Shown here piece by piece: positions 52,263-59,979 of a stretch of 64,000 nt of DNA (its first letter is position 1; every line of letters begins with the position of its first letter). This stretch comes from Nonomuraea cavernae. Its GTDB lineage: Bacteria > Actinomycetota > Actinomycetes > Streptosporangiales > Streptosporangiaceae. The DNA lies in assembly GCF_014646355.1 (NCBI RefSeq), contig NZ_BMNH01000020.1:41615-105614 (forward strand), read 5' to 3'. The notes beneath the pieces are model-generated. The model ran no database searches. It was not told where the DNA came from and worked only from the letters and a program-made list of their open reading frames with translations. A program made the position numbers and the translations under genes.

Positions 52263-53125
52263 AGCTCTCTCGAAGCCCAGAAGTCAGACAGCCCGTAGAA
52301 GCCGGCGCTGTAGTGGAGCTGCCACCAGAGGTACTCGGCGGCCCGGGGATGGTCGCCGCGCACCGGCTGGATCAGCGCGGCGGCCTCGCTCGACAGCTCC
52401 GCCATGCGCACGCTGACCTCGTCCGCCGTCATGCCGATCGTGAGAGCGTTGACATCACCGGAGGCCGACTCCCTGCGGTGCGTGGCCAGGTCGTTGAGCA
52501 GCCGCAGGTAGCGCTGCACCGTCTCGCCCGCCGCACGCAGCCGCGTCAGGTCCCCGGGAGTTCTGACCTCGCCGGTGTAGATCCAGTGAGAGACGGCGAT
52601 GAACAGGGCGCCGCTGCTGTCGGCGTTGGCCAGATACTCCTCCCGGGCGGGCCTGTTCCCGCCCCGGCTCCACTCCCACTCGCGGGCCATCGCGGCGAGC
52701 ATGCGCTCCAGCCGGTCACGCCAGTCCGCCTCCAGCGTGGCGAAGGCGCGTGCGGTGGTGAGCTCGGCACGCAGGTCGGCGAGGAAGCGGGCGACGGGGG
52801 AGACAGGTGCCGAGCCGGCCACGGCCGCCAGGCACGTCCCCGTCAGCGCCGCCACGTCGTCCCGCGAGGCCGCCTCCTCGTCGAACAGCCGGTCCACCGC
52901 GAACACCAGCAGCGACGCCCGGTTGACCACGCGCAGCCCCGCCACGCTCGCCCACGGCGAGCCGAACGCCCCGGCCATCGCCAGCGAGCCGTAGAGGCCG
53001 GAGTCGAAGGACTCACGGGGGAACAGGCCGTCGTACCGTGCCGCGCACCGCTCCAGCTCGCGCCCGCCCGCCACCGCGAGCGCGCACGTCCGCCCGGCGA
53101 TGCGCAACGCGTCAGGATCGTTCAC
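52259..53125 (-). CDS. Class I terpene synthase (diterpene synthase)
   Basis: A 288-residue class I synthase. The Asp-rich motif is DRLFDE at residues 78-83 and the NSE triad is NDLATHRRE with N211, T215, E219, both at normal positions for bacterial terpene synthases; WWQLHYSAGFYGLSDFW closes the fold. It should ionise the diphosphate made by the class II cyclase to a diterpene. GTG start overlaps the P450 stop as GTGA and its stop overlaps the cyclase start, so the three genes are translationally coupled. Confidence 0.9.
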   Translation of the reverse strand: MNDPDALRIAGRTCALAVAGGRELERCAARYDGLFPRESFDSGLYGSLAMAGAFGSPWASVAGLRVVNRASLLVFAVDRLFDEEAASRDDVAALTGTCLAAVAGSAPVSPVARFLADLRAELTTARAFATLEADWRDRLERMLAAMAREWEWSRGGNRPAREEYLANADSSGALFIAVSHWIYTGEVRTPGDLTRLRAAGETVQRYLRLLNDLATHRRESASGDVNALTIGMTADEVSVRMAELSSEAAALIQPVRGDHPRAAEYLWWQLHYSAGFYGLSDFWASREL

Positions 53126-54489
53126 GAGCGCCCCCTCGGTACAAGGGTCATCGTCAGCCCGGACGGGGGGCGCAGCGAGGAGGCCAGCCGCGGAGTCACC
53201 GGCCGGTCGAGGCGCATCACCGGCCGGTACTTGCGCAGGATGCCGGCGATCACCAGCGGCGCCTCCATCAAGAACAGATGCTGCCCCAGGCACACGTGTG
53301 GGCCCGCGCCGAACGGCCAGTACGCGTACCGGTGCCGCCCCGCCTCCCGCCCCGGCGCGAACCGGTCCGGGTCGAACACCGACGGCGAGTCCCAGAACTC
53401 CGCCATCCGGTGCGTCAGATACGGGCTGAGCAGCACGGTGGAGCCAGCCTCGATCGCGACCCCGCCGATCACGTCCGCGGCCACCGCCATGCGTGGCAGG
53501 ATCCAGCCCGGCGGGTAGAGGCGCAGCAGCTCGTTGACGAACATCCGCAGGTACGGCATGTGCGGCAGATGCGCGGTGCTGACCGGGTCGCCGCCGACCA
53601 CCCGGTCGATCTCCTCGTACACCTTCGCGGCCATGTCCGCGTGGGCGTCGAGGACCGGCCATGCCCAGGTCAGCGCCGTGGCCGAGGTCTCGGTGGAGGC
53701 TCCGTGCATGGCCACCAGGTCGTCCCTGATCCGGCGATCGCCCTCCTCGCCCGCAACGTCCTGGCGGGCCTTGACCAGGCGCGAGACGACGTCGGTGCTT
53801 TCCTCACCCGGGCTCTCCAGGGCCCGTGCCCTGGCCTCCCGGATCCGGGGGTAGACGACCCCGTCGATGGTCTTGATCGCACGCCGGAACGCCCGGTCAC
53901 CGGGCATCGGCACGCCCTGCGGCACGAACGGCATCAGCAGCCGGACGGCCTTGGCCGTGACGGCGACGTCGTAGGCCGGCACCAGCCGTTGGATGTCCGC
54001 GACGGAGATCTTCGAGCCGAAGAACAGCCGGACGATCGTCGGGTGCACGATGGCCGAGATCCCCTTGGCGATGTCGAACGGCCGGCCGGGGGTGATCGTC
54101 TCCTCGATCAGCTCGTTGATGATCACAGCCATCTGCTCGGCCAGTGAGTTGACGTACCTGGCCGTGAAGAGCGGCTGCAGGATCCGCCGGCTCTCCGCCC
54201 AGGTCTCGCCGTCCGACAGGATGCCCTCGCCGAGCAGCGGCGCCAGTGGTTTCCAGAACATGCCCTCCCGGACGAAGTTGGGCTGGTTCTGGATCAGCAC
54301 ATGCTGGACGTGGTCGGGGTGGGTCACCAGATACGGGCGGAACGGGCCCATGTTGAGCCGGACGAGCTCGCCGCCGGCTCGCTCGCTCGCCTCGGTGAAG
54401 GCGTCGATCGGCGTGCGCGCGTTCCTGGTCAAAGAGGCTAAGAAGGGGACATTGGTAGCTTTACGTGTCGAAATGCCCCCAATGGGCAC
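53122..54489 (-). CDS. Cytochrome P450 of the diterpene operon
   Basis: A 455-residue P450. I-helix HGASTETSA (about 262-270), ExxR as NELLR (about 319-323), heme loop WPFGAGPHVCLGQHL with the axial Cys at about 400. Likely hydroxylates the diterpene skeleton. I start it at the GTG at 54489: AAGGAG lies five bases upstream and the product begins VPIGGISTRKATNVPF, as P450s of this type do. A frame 10 codons longer (ATG 54519) would put the start inside a perfect inverted repeat. Confidence 0.9.
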   Translation of the reverse strand: MPIGGISTRKATNVPFLASLTRNARTPIDAFTEASERAGGELVRLNMGPFRPYLVTHPDHVQHVLIQNQPNFVREGMFWKPLAPLLGEGILSDGETWAESRRILQPLFTARYVNSLAEQMAVIINELIEETITPGRPFDIAKGISAIVHPTIVRLFFGSKISVADIQRLVPAYDVAVTAKAVRLLMPFVPQGVPMPGDRAFRRAIKTIDGVVYPRIREARARALESPGEESTDVVSRLVKARQDVAGEEGDRRIRDDLVAMHGASTETSATALTWAWPVLDAHADMAAKVYEEIDRVVGGDPVSTAHLPHMPYLRMFVNELLRLYPPGWILPRMAVAADVIGGVAIEAGSTVLLSPYLTHRMAEFWDSPSVFDPDRFAPGREAGRHRYAYWPFGAGPHVCLGQHLFLMEAPLVIAGILRKYRPVMRLDRPVTPRLASSLRPPSGLTMTLVPRGRS

Positions 54490-54507
54490 GTATGCTCCTT
54501 CGACCTG

Positions 54508-54525
54508 CCCGTCACGCATGACGGG
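54508..54525. promoter_or_regulatory. Inverted repeat CCCGTCA-N4-TGACGGG (operator)
   Basis: Perfect 7-base arms around CGCA, 19 bases upstream of the P450 GTG and 87 before the divergent GGPP synthase. Placed to control both sides of the diterpene locus. No cognate regulator is encoded inside the cluster; the nearest is the TetR at 57791, with no evidence linking it. Confidence 0.5.
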
Positions 54526-54578
54526 ATATTTCCCGCAAAAGTGCGTTTCTGGGCTGGATTATCACATGGTCGTGTGTA

Positions 54579-54584
54579 TAGATT
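54579..54584 (+). promoter_or_regulatory. Candidate -10 (TAGATT) for GGPP synthase
   Basis: TAGATT matches TANNNT and lies 28 bases before the GTG at 54613; TATA immediately precedes it. No convincing -35. Confidence 0.4.
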
Positions 54585-54612
54585 CAAGATCGCACTTCGG
54601 CAGGAGCACCAC

Positions 54613-55662
54613 GTGGACGTCAGCCATCAGGCGGCGGGCAGCCCCGGCGGCGACGCGACAGCGCGCTGCCGGCGACTGCTCGAACCAGCCCTTCGAGAAG
54701 CGGTCTCCGCACTGCACCCGTGGGGCGCCAAGATGGCCGCCCACACACTGGGGTGGTCCGACGCCGACGGCGGGCCCCTGGTGGCCGGCGGCGGCAAGCA
54801 CCTGCGGCCGACCATCGCCATGCTCTGCGCCGAGGCCGTCGGCGCGCCCCCGGAGGCGGCGCTGCCCGGGGCGGTGGCGGTGGAGCTGGTGCACGCCTTC
54901 TCGCTGGTGCACGACGACATCATCGACCACGACGAGCGGCGCCGGCACCGCGAGGCGCTCTGGAAGGCCTACGGCGTGGGCCCCGCGCTGCTGGCCGGCG
55001 ACTCGCTGCTGGCACTCGCGGTCGATCAGCTGACGGACGCTCCCGTCGCGATGCGCTACCTGTCGCGGGCCCTGATCGAGCTGGTGCGGGGCCAGACGGA
55101 GGACATGGCCTTCGAGAACCGCCCGTGGACCGGCCCCGGCGAGGTCACGGTCCAGGAGTACACCCAGATGGCGGCGGGCAAGACCGGCGGCCTGCTGGGC
55201 GCCGCCGCCGCGGCGGGTGTCGCGCTGGGGGGCGCGCCCGGCCTGGCGGAACCCCTCTGGACGATGGGCCGCGAGCTGGGCGTCGCCTTCCAGATCGTCG
55301 ACGACCTGCTGGGCCTCTGGGGCGACCCGGCCGTCACCGGCAAGCCCATCCACAACGACCTGCGTCGCGGCAAGAAGACGCTGCCCGTCCTCGCCGCCCT
55401 CGCCCCGTCCTCGCCGCTCGCCGAGGCGCGCCCCGCCGGGCGGGCCGCCCGCGAGCTGTCCGGCCTGCTCGCCTCCGACGCCCTGGACGACGACGAGGTA
55501 CGCCGTGCCGCCGGACTCGTGATCGAGGCGGGCGGCCGCACCGCGGCCCTGGACCAGGCACGGCTGCACCTCACGACGGCCATGGAGATCGTCGTCGAGT
55601 GCCTGCCCGAGGCCACCGAACTACGCGACCTCTGCCTGTCCCTCGTCGAGCGAAGCCACTGA
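54613..55662 (+). CDS. Polyprenyl (geranylgeranyl) diphosphate synthase
   Basis: A 349-residue trans-prenyltransferase. First Asp-rich motif HDDIIDHDERRR (residues 100-111), lysine and arginine anchors GGKHLRP (60-66), second motif VDDLLGLWGD (229-238). Bulky residues before the first motif are small, which favours C20 product GGPP, the substrate of the adjacent class II cyclase. GTG start with CAGGAG six bases upstream; divergent from the P450-class I-class II operon across a 123-base promoter region. Confidence 0.92.
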   Translation: MDVSHQAAGSPGGDATARCRRLLEPALREAVSALHPWGAKMAAHTLGWSDADGGPLVAGGGKHLRPTIAMLCAEAVGAPPEAALPGAVAVELVHAFSLVHDDIIDHDERRRHREALWKAYGVGPALLAGDSLLALAVDQLTDAPVAMRYLSRALIELVRGQTEDMAFENRPWTGPGEVTVQEYTQMAAGKTGGLLGAAAAAGVALGGAPGLAEPLWTMGRELGVAFQIVDDLLGLWGDPAVTGKPIHNDLRRGKKTLPVLAALAPSSPLAEARPAGRAARELSGLLASDALDDDEVRRAAGLVIEAGGRTAALDQARLHLTTAMEIVVECLPEATELRDLCLSLVERSH

Positions 55663-55671
55663 CCTCGCCGC

Positions 55672-55717
55672 GAGACACCCCGCCCGGCCCTGGACCGAGC
55701 AGAGCGGGGCGTGTCTC
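55672..55717. terminator. Imperfect hairpin terminator
   Basis: GAGACACCCCGC (55672-55683) pairs with GCGGGGCGTGTCTC (55704-55717) apart from a two-base bulge; loop about 20 bases. Lies between the convergent GGPP synthase and aldo/keto reductase genes. Confidence 0.6.
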
Positions 55718-55776
55718 ACGCACGCGGGGCGCCGTACGCGTACCCCGTGATCAGGGGCGTCTCCGCGCACGCGCGG

Positions 55777-56706
55777 TCAGGGGCGAGAGGCCTCGTCGAG
55801 CAGCCGGAGCTCCTCGGCGCCGAGCTTGAGCCCGGCGGCGGCCAGGAGCGGCTGGAGCTGCGCCACGTCACGGGCGCTGGCGATCGGCGCCGCGACCGTG
55901 GGCTGGGCCCCCAGCCAGGCGAGCGCCACCGAGGCGGGCTCGACCCCGCGCTCGGCCGCCACCTTGGTCAGCGCCTCGATGGTCCGCGGCCCCCGCTCGG
56001 TCTCAAGGTATCCGGCGGCCCCTCCAGCCCGGGGACTGTCGACCGTGACGCCCGGGGCGTACTTGCCGGTCAAAAAGCCGCGCGCGAGCGAGGACCACGG
56101 CGTGCTGGACAGCCCCTCCCGGGCCGTCACCTCCCGCAGGGCACCCTCGTAGCCGCGCTCCACCAGGTTGTACTGCTGCTGCAGCGCGACGTAGCGGGCC
56201 AGGCCCTCGTCGTCGGAGATCTTCAGCGCCGCCGCCAGCCGGTCGGCCTCGTAGTTGGAGGCGCCGATGTAGCGGATCTTGCCCTCGCGCACCAGCGCGT
56301 CGAACGCGGCCAGCGTCTCGGCCAGCGGCGTGTCACGGTCGTCGATGTGCGCCCAGTAGAGGTCGATGCGGTCGGTGCGGAGCCGGCGCAGGGAGCTCTC
56401 GACCGCGGCGCGGATGTTCGCGGGCGCCAGGCCCTTGAACCCCTCCAGCATGCCGACCTTGGTGCCGAGCACGATCGAGTCGCGGTTGCCGCGCTTGGCC
56501 ATCCACTCGCCGATGATCGTCTCTGATGTGGACTCGCCGGTCGCCCAGTAGGGGTAGGAGTCGGCCGTGTCGATGAAGTTGCCGCCGCCCTCGACGTAGG
56601 CGTCGAGCACCTCGAAGGACGTCTTCTTGTCGGCGGTCCAGCCGAAGACGTTGGCGCCCAGGGCTATCGGGAACACGGTCAGGGCCGTGGTGCCTATCGA
56701 TCTCAT
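55777..56706 (-). CDS. Aldo/keto reductase
   Basis: A 309-residue NADPH-dependent reductase of the AKR superfamily (YajO/general stress protein type). Catalytic residues are in DTADSYPYW (Asp and Tyr), LGTKVG (Lys) and YWAHIDD (His); NADP-binding end AQPTVAAPIASA. Substrate unknown. It is convergent with the GGPP synthase, so inclusion in diterpene biosynthesis is possible but not supported by operon structure. Confidence 0.92.
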   Translation of the reverse strand: MRSIGTTALTVFPIALGANVFGWTADKKTSFEVLDAYVEGGGNFIDTADSYPYWATGESTSETIIGEWMAKRGNRDSIVLGTKVGMLEGFKGLAPANIRAAVESSLRRLRTDRIDLYWAHIDDRDTPLAETLAAFDALVREGKIRYIGASNYEADRLAAALKISDDEGLARYVALQQQYNLVERGYEGALREVTAREGLSSTPWSSLARGFLTGKYAPGVTVDSPRAGGAAGYLETERGPRTIEALTKVAAERGVEPASVALAWLGAQPTVAAPIASARDVAQLQPLLAAAGLKLGAEELRLLDEASRP

Positions 56707-56741
56707 AGCGCTATTATCCGCGCATCCAACAAGGAGACTCC

Positions 56742-57722
56742 ATGGCCCTCCGGTTGCGTGGATGCCTGGTCGGCGCGATCGTCGCCGGCGGACTCTGTGT
56801 GCTCGTCGTGGCGGCGCTCCTCGCGGTGCTCCCGTGGGGAGACGAGCCGCCCGTCCCGGCAGCCTCCCCCTCCTCGACGCCGGCCCAGACCTATGACACC
56901 GCCGAGGTGGTCGAGGAGAAGCGGCTCGACGAGCGCAGGATGGAGCTGACGATCAGGTCGCGGGCGCTCGACGCCACCACGAAGGTCCGCCTCCTGCTGC
57001 CCAGGGGATGGGAGTCCCGGCGCGACTGGCCCGCGCTCTGGCTCCTGCACGGCGGCCTCGACGACCACACCTCCTGGACGGCCAGAACCGACGTCGCCGC
57101 GCTCACCGCTGACTCCGGCCTGATGGTCGTGATGCCCGACGGCGGCAAGTGCGGCAGCTACTCCGACTGGTGGAACGGCGGCGACGGCGGCCCGCCCCGC
57201 TGGGAGACCTACCACCTCAAGGAGCTGCTGCCGCTGCTGCGGTCCCGCTACCGGGCGGGCGGCGAGCGCGCCGTCGCCGGCTACTCGATGGGCGGTCAGG
57301 GCGCCATGCTGTACGCCGCCAAGGGTGGGTTCAAGGCCGCCGCCTCGTTCAGCGGAGCCGTGCACATCCTGCACCCCGGCGTGCCGCAGGCCGTGATGGC
57401 GGGCACCACGGTCGGCTGCTTCGGCACCGACTGGAAACGCCTCTGGGGCGACCCTGAGCGGCAGCGCGCCGTCTGGCGCGCGCACAACCCCTACGACCAG
57501 GCCGGCAAGCTCAAGGGCGTCCGGCTGTATGTCGCCGCCGGTGAAGGCGACCTGGTCGAGGACCTGGCCAACCGGGCGGCCAGGGAGTTCGCCGGGCGGC
57601 TCGGCGAGCTGGGCATCCCCGTGCGCACCCACTTCCACCACGGCGGGCACGACCACGCCTCTTGGCAGCGGGAGCTGCACCGGGCCTACCCCATGCTGAC
57701 GGAGGCCATCGGCGTCCGGTGA
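56742..57722 (+). CDS. Exported alpha/beta-hydrolase (esterase D/antigen 85-like)
   Basis: A 326-residue membrane-anchored or secreted esterase. An N-terminal hydrophobic segment (VGAIVAGGLCVLVVAALLAVLP) is followed by a Pro/Ser-rich spacer. The hydrolase domain has LLHGGLDDHTSW, the nucleophile elbow GYSMGGQGA, AAGEGDLVED (acid) and HGGHDHASW (His). Similar to mycobacterial antigen 85/esterase D family; substrate unknown. CAAGGAG precedes the ATG; divergent from the reductase. Confidence 0.88.
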   Translation: MALRLRGCLVGAIVAGGLCVLVVAALLAVLPWGDEPPVPAASPSSTPAQTYDTAEVVEEKRLDERRMELTIRSRALDATTKVRLLLPRGWESRRDWPALWLLHGGLDDHTSWTARTDVAALTADSGLMVVMPDGGKCGSYSDWWNGGDGGPPRWETYHLKELLPLLRSRYRAGGERAVAGYSMGGQGAMLYAAKGGFKAAASFSGAVHILHPGVPQAVMAGTTVGCFGTDWKRLWGDPERQRAVWRAHNPYDQAGKLKGVRLYVAAGEGDLVEDLANRAAREFAGRLGELGIPVRTHFHHGGHDHASWQRELHRAYPMLTEAIGVR

Positions 57723-57778
57723 CCGACCGTCACGAGGGTCTCCCGTTCGCGGCATGGTGGTGCCCGGCGTGTGCCGGT

Positions 57779-57784
57779 TAGGGT
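57779..57784 (+). promoter_or_regulatory. Probable -10 box TAGGGT (leaderless)
   Basis: TAGGGT ends six bases before the GTG at 57791, the same arrangement as at 2290 and 36788; no Shine-Dalgarno. Confidence 0.5.
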
Positions 57785-57790
57785 GCGGCT

Positions 57791-58336
57791 GTGGTGATCG
57801 GTGACGCGCGTACGCGCATCCTGGACGCGGCCGAGGAGCTGTTCGCCGGCGGCGGATACGACGCCACTCCGACCGCGCTCATCGCCCGGCTGGCCAGGGT
57901 GCCCAAGGGGCTGGTCTTCCACTACTTTCCCCGCAAGATCGACGTGCTGGTGGCACTCGTCGACGAGCGCACGCTGATCGAGGAGTCGCGCGAGGTCGAC
58001 GCCGTCCCCGGCGATCCCGCCGGCACCCTGTCCGGGCTGGCGCGCCGGCTGCCGCTGCACGCCTCGCCGGCGATGCGGCGCATCCTGTTCCGGGAGGCCG
58101 ACACGCACCGCTCGGTCAGGGAACGGCTCGGCCGCCTCAACGGAGAGCTGATCAGGCGGGCCAAGTTCGCGCTCGAACTGGCCCTGCCGGGCAGCCGGGG
58201 CGACGCGGCCAGGCTGGAGGTCGCGGCGGCCACGTTCGCCGCCGTGCTGCTCTACCAGGAGAACCTGTGCCAGCTAACCGGCCACCAGATCGATCCCGAC
58301 GCCGTCGCGAAACTCATCGCCCACTCGCTCGTCTAG
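57791..58336 (+). CDS. TetR family transcriptional regulator
   Basis: A 181-residue regulator with a helix-turn-helix in residues 8-52 (RILDAAEELFAGGGYDATPTALIARLARVPKGLVFHYF). Its 3' end overlaps the convergent WS/DGAT gene by 63 bases. Natural targets would be that acyltransferase or the esterase upstream; no operator is recognised. Confidence 0.9.
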   Translation: MVIGDARTRILDAAEELFAGGGYDATPTALIARLARVPKGLVFHYFPRKIDVLVALVDERTLIEESREVDAVPGDPAGTLSGLARRLPLHASPAMRRILFREADTHRSVRERLGRLNGELIRRAKFALELALPGSRGDAARLEVAAATFAAVLLYQENLCQLTGHQIDPDAVAKLIAHSLV

Positions 58337-59836
58337 CAGCTCGTCGAGCGCGGTCCGCAGGTGGCCGAGCATGCCCCAGACGTCGTCCATCCGGTCGGGG
58401 CAGGCCACGATGCCGAAGTCGAGCATGCCGTCGTAGGAGAAGCAGGTGATGTTGACGCCGCCGGTCATGTCGGTCAGCACCGAGAGCGGATAGTAGGAGA
58501 GGATCCGCCCCCCGCACAGATACAGCGGGAACTGCGGGCCGGGCACGTTGCTGATGATCAGGTTGATCGGCGGCACCGCCGACGCCAGCCGGAACAACGC
58601 CGGGCTCGCCACGCTGGTCACCGGCGCGGGCAGCAACGAGCACAGCTCCAGCAGCCAGCCGGCCGGGGCGGTGACGAAGCGGCGCTTGGCCGCGTTCATG
58701 GTCGAGCCCACCTTCCGCAGCCGGGCCTGCGGGTCGGCGATGTCGGTGGGCATCGGGGCCACCATGGCGGAGATCTGGTTGCCGACCAGGTCCTGGGCGT
58801 TGGCCGTACGGACCGCGACGGGCACGGCCGCGATCAGCGGCTGCTCGGGCAGCGCGTCGCGCTCCATCAGCCACGACCGCAGGGCGGAGGTGCACAGCGC
58901 CATGACGATGTCGTTGACGCTCATGCCGTGAGCGCGAGCGATGCTCTTGACGTCTTTCAGCGACACGGACCCGAACGACAGGTGGCGGCGGGCGCTGATC
59001 GGGCCGTTGAACGGCGTGCGAGGGGCGGAGAGCCGGGGCAGCTCGGGCCGGTGGTGCCGGTCTCCCGTCACGAACCTGGCCGCCTGCGCGATGGCCTTCG
59101 CGCCGGGCAGCGTCGCGGCGAGCGGGATCGCGTCGAGGTCGCCGGCCGCCCGGACCGCCGCCCGCAGGGCCCGCACGGGATGGGTCGCCGTCCGCACGGC
59201 GGCGCCGGCCAGCATCTCGACCAGGCCCGGACCGGCCGCCTCCTGACCGTCCGGCACGCCCGCCGCCGCCTTGACCGCCTTGGCCGGGGTCTTGGCCGGG
59301 GTCTTGGCCGCCTTGGCTGCGGTCGCGCCGCGCCGGGAGCGCCCGGAGGTGGCGTGGCAGGTGTCGGGCGTGAGGTCGAGGAGGGTGGCGAGGGTCTCGG
59401 CGCCGGAGACGCCGTCGATGGCCGCGTGGTGCACCTTCGTGTAGACGCCGATCAGGCCGTCGGCCAGCCCGTGGATCAGGTGCATCTCCCACAGTGGATG
59501 GGCACGGTCCAGCCGGCGGGCATGGATGCGGGCCACCTCGTCGGCCAGCTGCCGGTCGTCGCCGGGCCGCGGCAGGGTGACCTCGAACAGGTGGTTGCCG
59601 ATGTCGAAGTCGGGGTCGGCCGCCCAGTAGGGGCGGTCGAGGTCGAACGGCACCCGCACCAGCCGCAGGCTCAGCGCGGGTGACAGGTGGAGTCGCTCCA
59701 GCAGGAGCGCGGCGAGCGTCTCACGGTTGACCGAGCCGTCGGCCGGGTCGAGGATCGCCAGACCCGCCACGTGAGCGGCGGTGGTCGCGGACTCGACGTT
59801 GAGGAACTGCGCGTCGAGTGCGGTCAACTGGCGCAT
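58274..59836 (-). CDS. Wax ester synthase/diacylglycerol acyltransferase (WS/DGAT)
   Basis: A 520-residue bifunctional acyltransferase for storage lipids. The active-site motif VHHAAIDGVSG (HHxxxDG, His 136-Gly 142) lies early; the C-terminal half carries NDIVMALCTSALRSWL and SNVPGP. A flexible Ala/Lys/Pro linker (AKTPAKTPAKAVKAAAG) sits after residue 180. It makes wax esters or triacylglycerols from acyl-CoA at the membrane-lipid droplet interface. Convergent overlap with the TetR gene. Confidence 0.93.
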   Translation of the reverse strand: MRQLTALDAQFLNVESATTAAHVAGLAILDPADGSVNRETLAALLLERLHLSPALSLRLVRVPFDLDRPYWAADPDFDIGNHLFEVTLPRPGDDRQLADEVARIHARRLDRAHPLWEMHLIHGLADGLIGVYTKVHHAAIDGVSGAETLATLLDLTPDTCHATSGRSRRGATAAKAAKTPAKTPAKAVKAAAGVPDGQEAAGPGLVEMLAGAAVRTATHPVRALRAAVRAAGDLDAIPLAATLPGAKAIAQAARFVTGDRHHRPELPRLSAPRTPFNGPISARRHLSFGSVSLKDVKSIARAHGMSVNDIVMALCTSALRSWLMERDALPEQPLIAAVPVAVRTANAQDLVGNQISAMVAPMPTDIADPQARLRKVGSTMNAAKRRFVTAPAGWLLELCSLLPAPVTSVASPALFRLASAVPPINLIISNVPGPQFPLYLCGGRILSYYPLSVLTDMTGGVNITCFSYDGMLDFGIVACPDRMDDVWGMLGHLRTALDELLDERVGDEFRDGVGIDLVAG

Positions 59837-59979
59837 CTTCCCTCCTTTTCCTCAGCGTGTGGTAAGGCTCACATGAGACGGTTTCTGCGGCGTTTCTGCG
59901 AGAGTCTTTCAGATGAATTCGGGTAAGCCGGACACCCTATTCGCGAACGTGCAGCTCACCCCGGATCGGTGACAATTCC

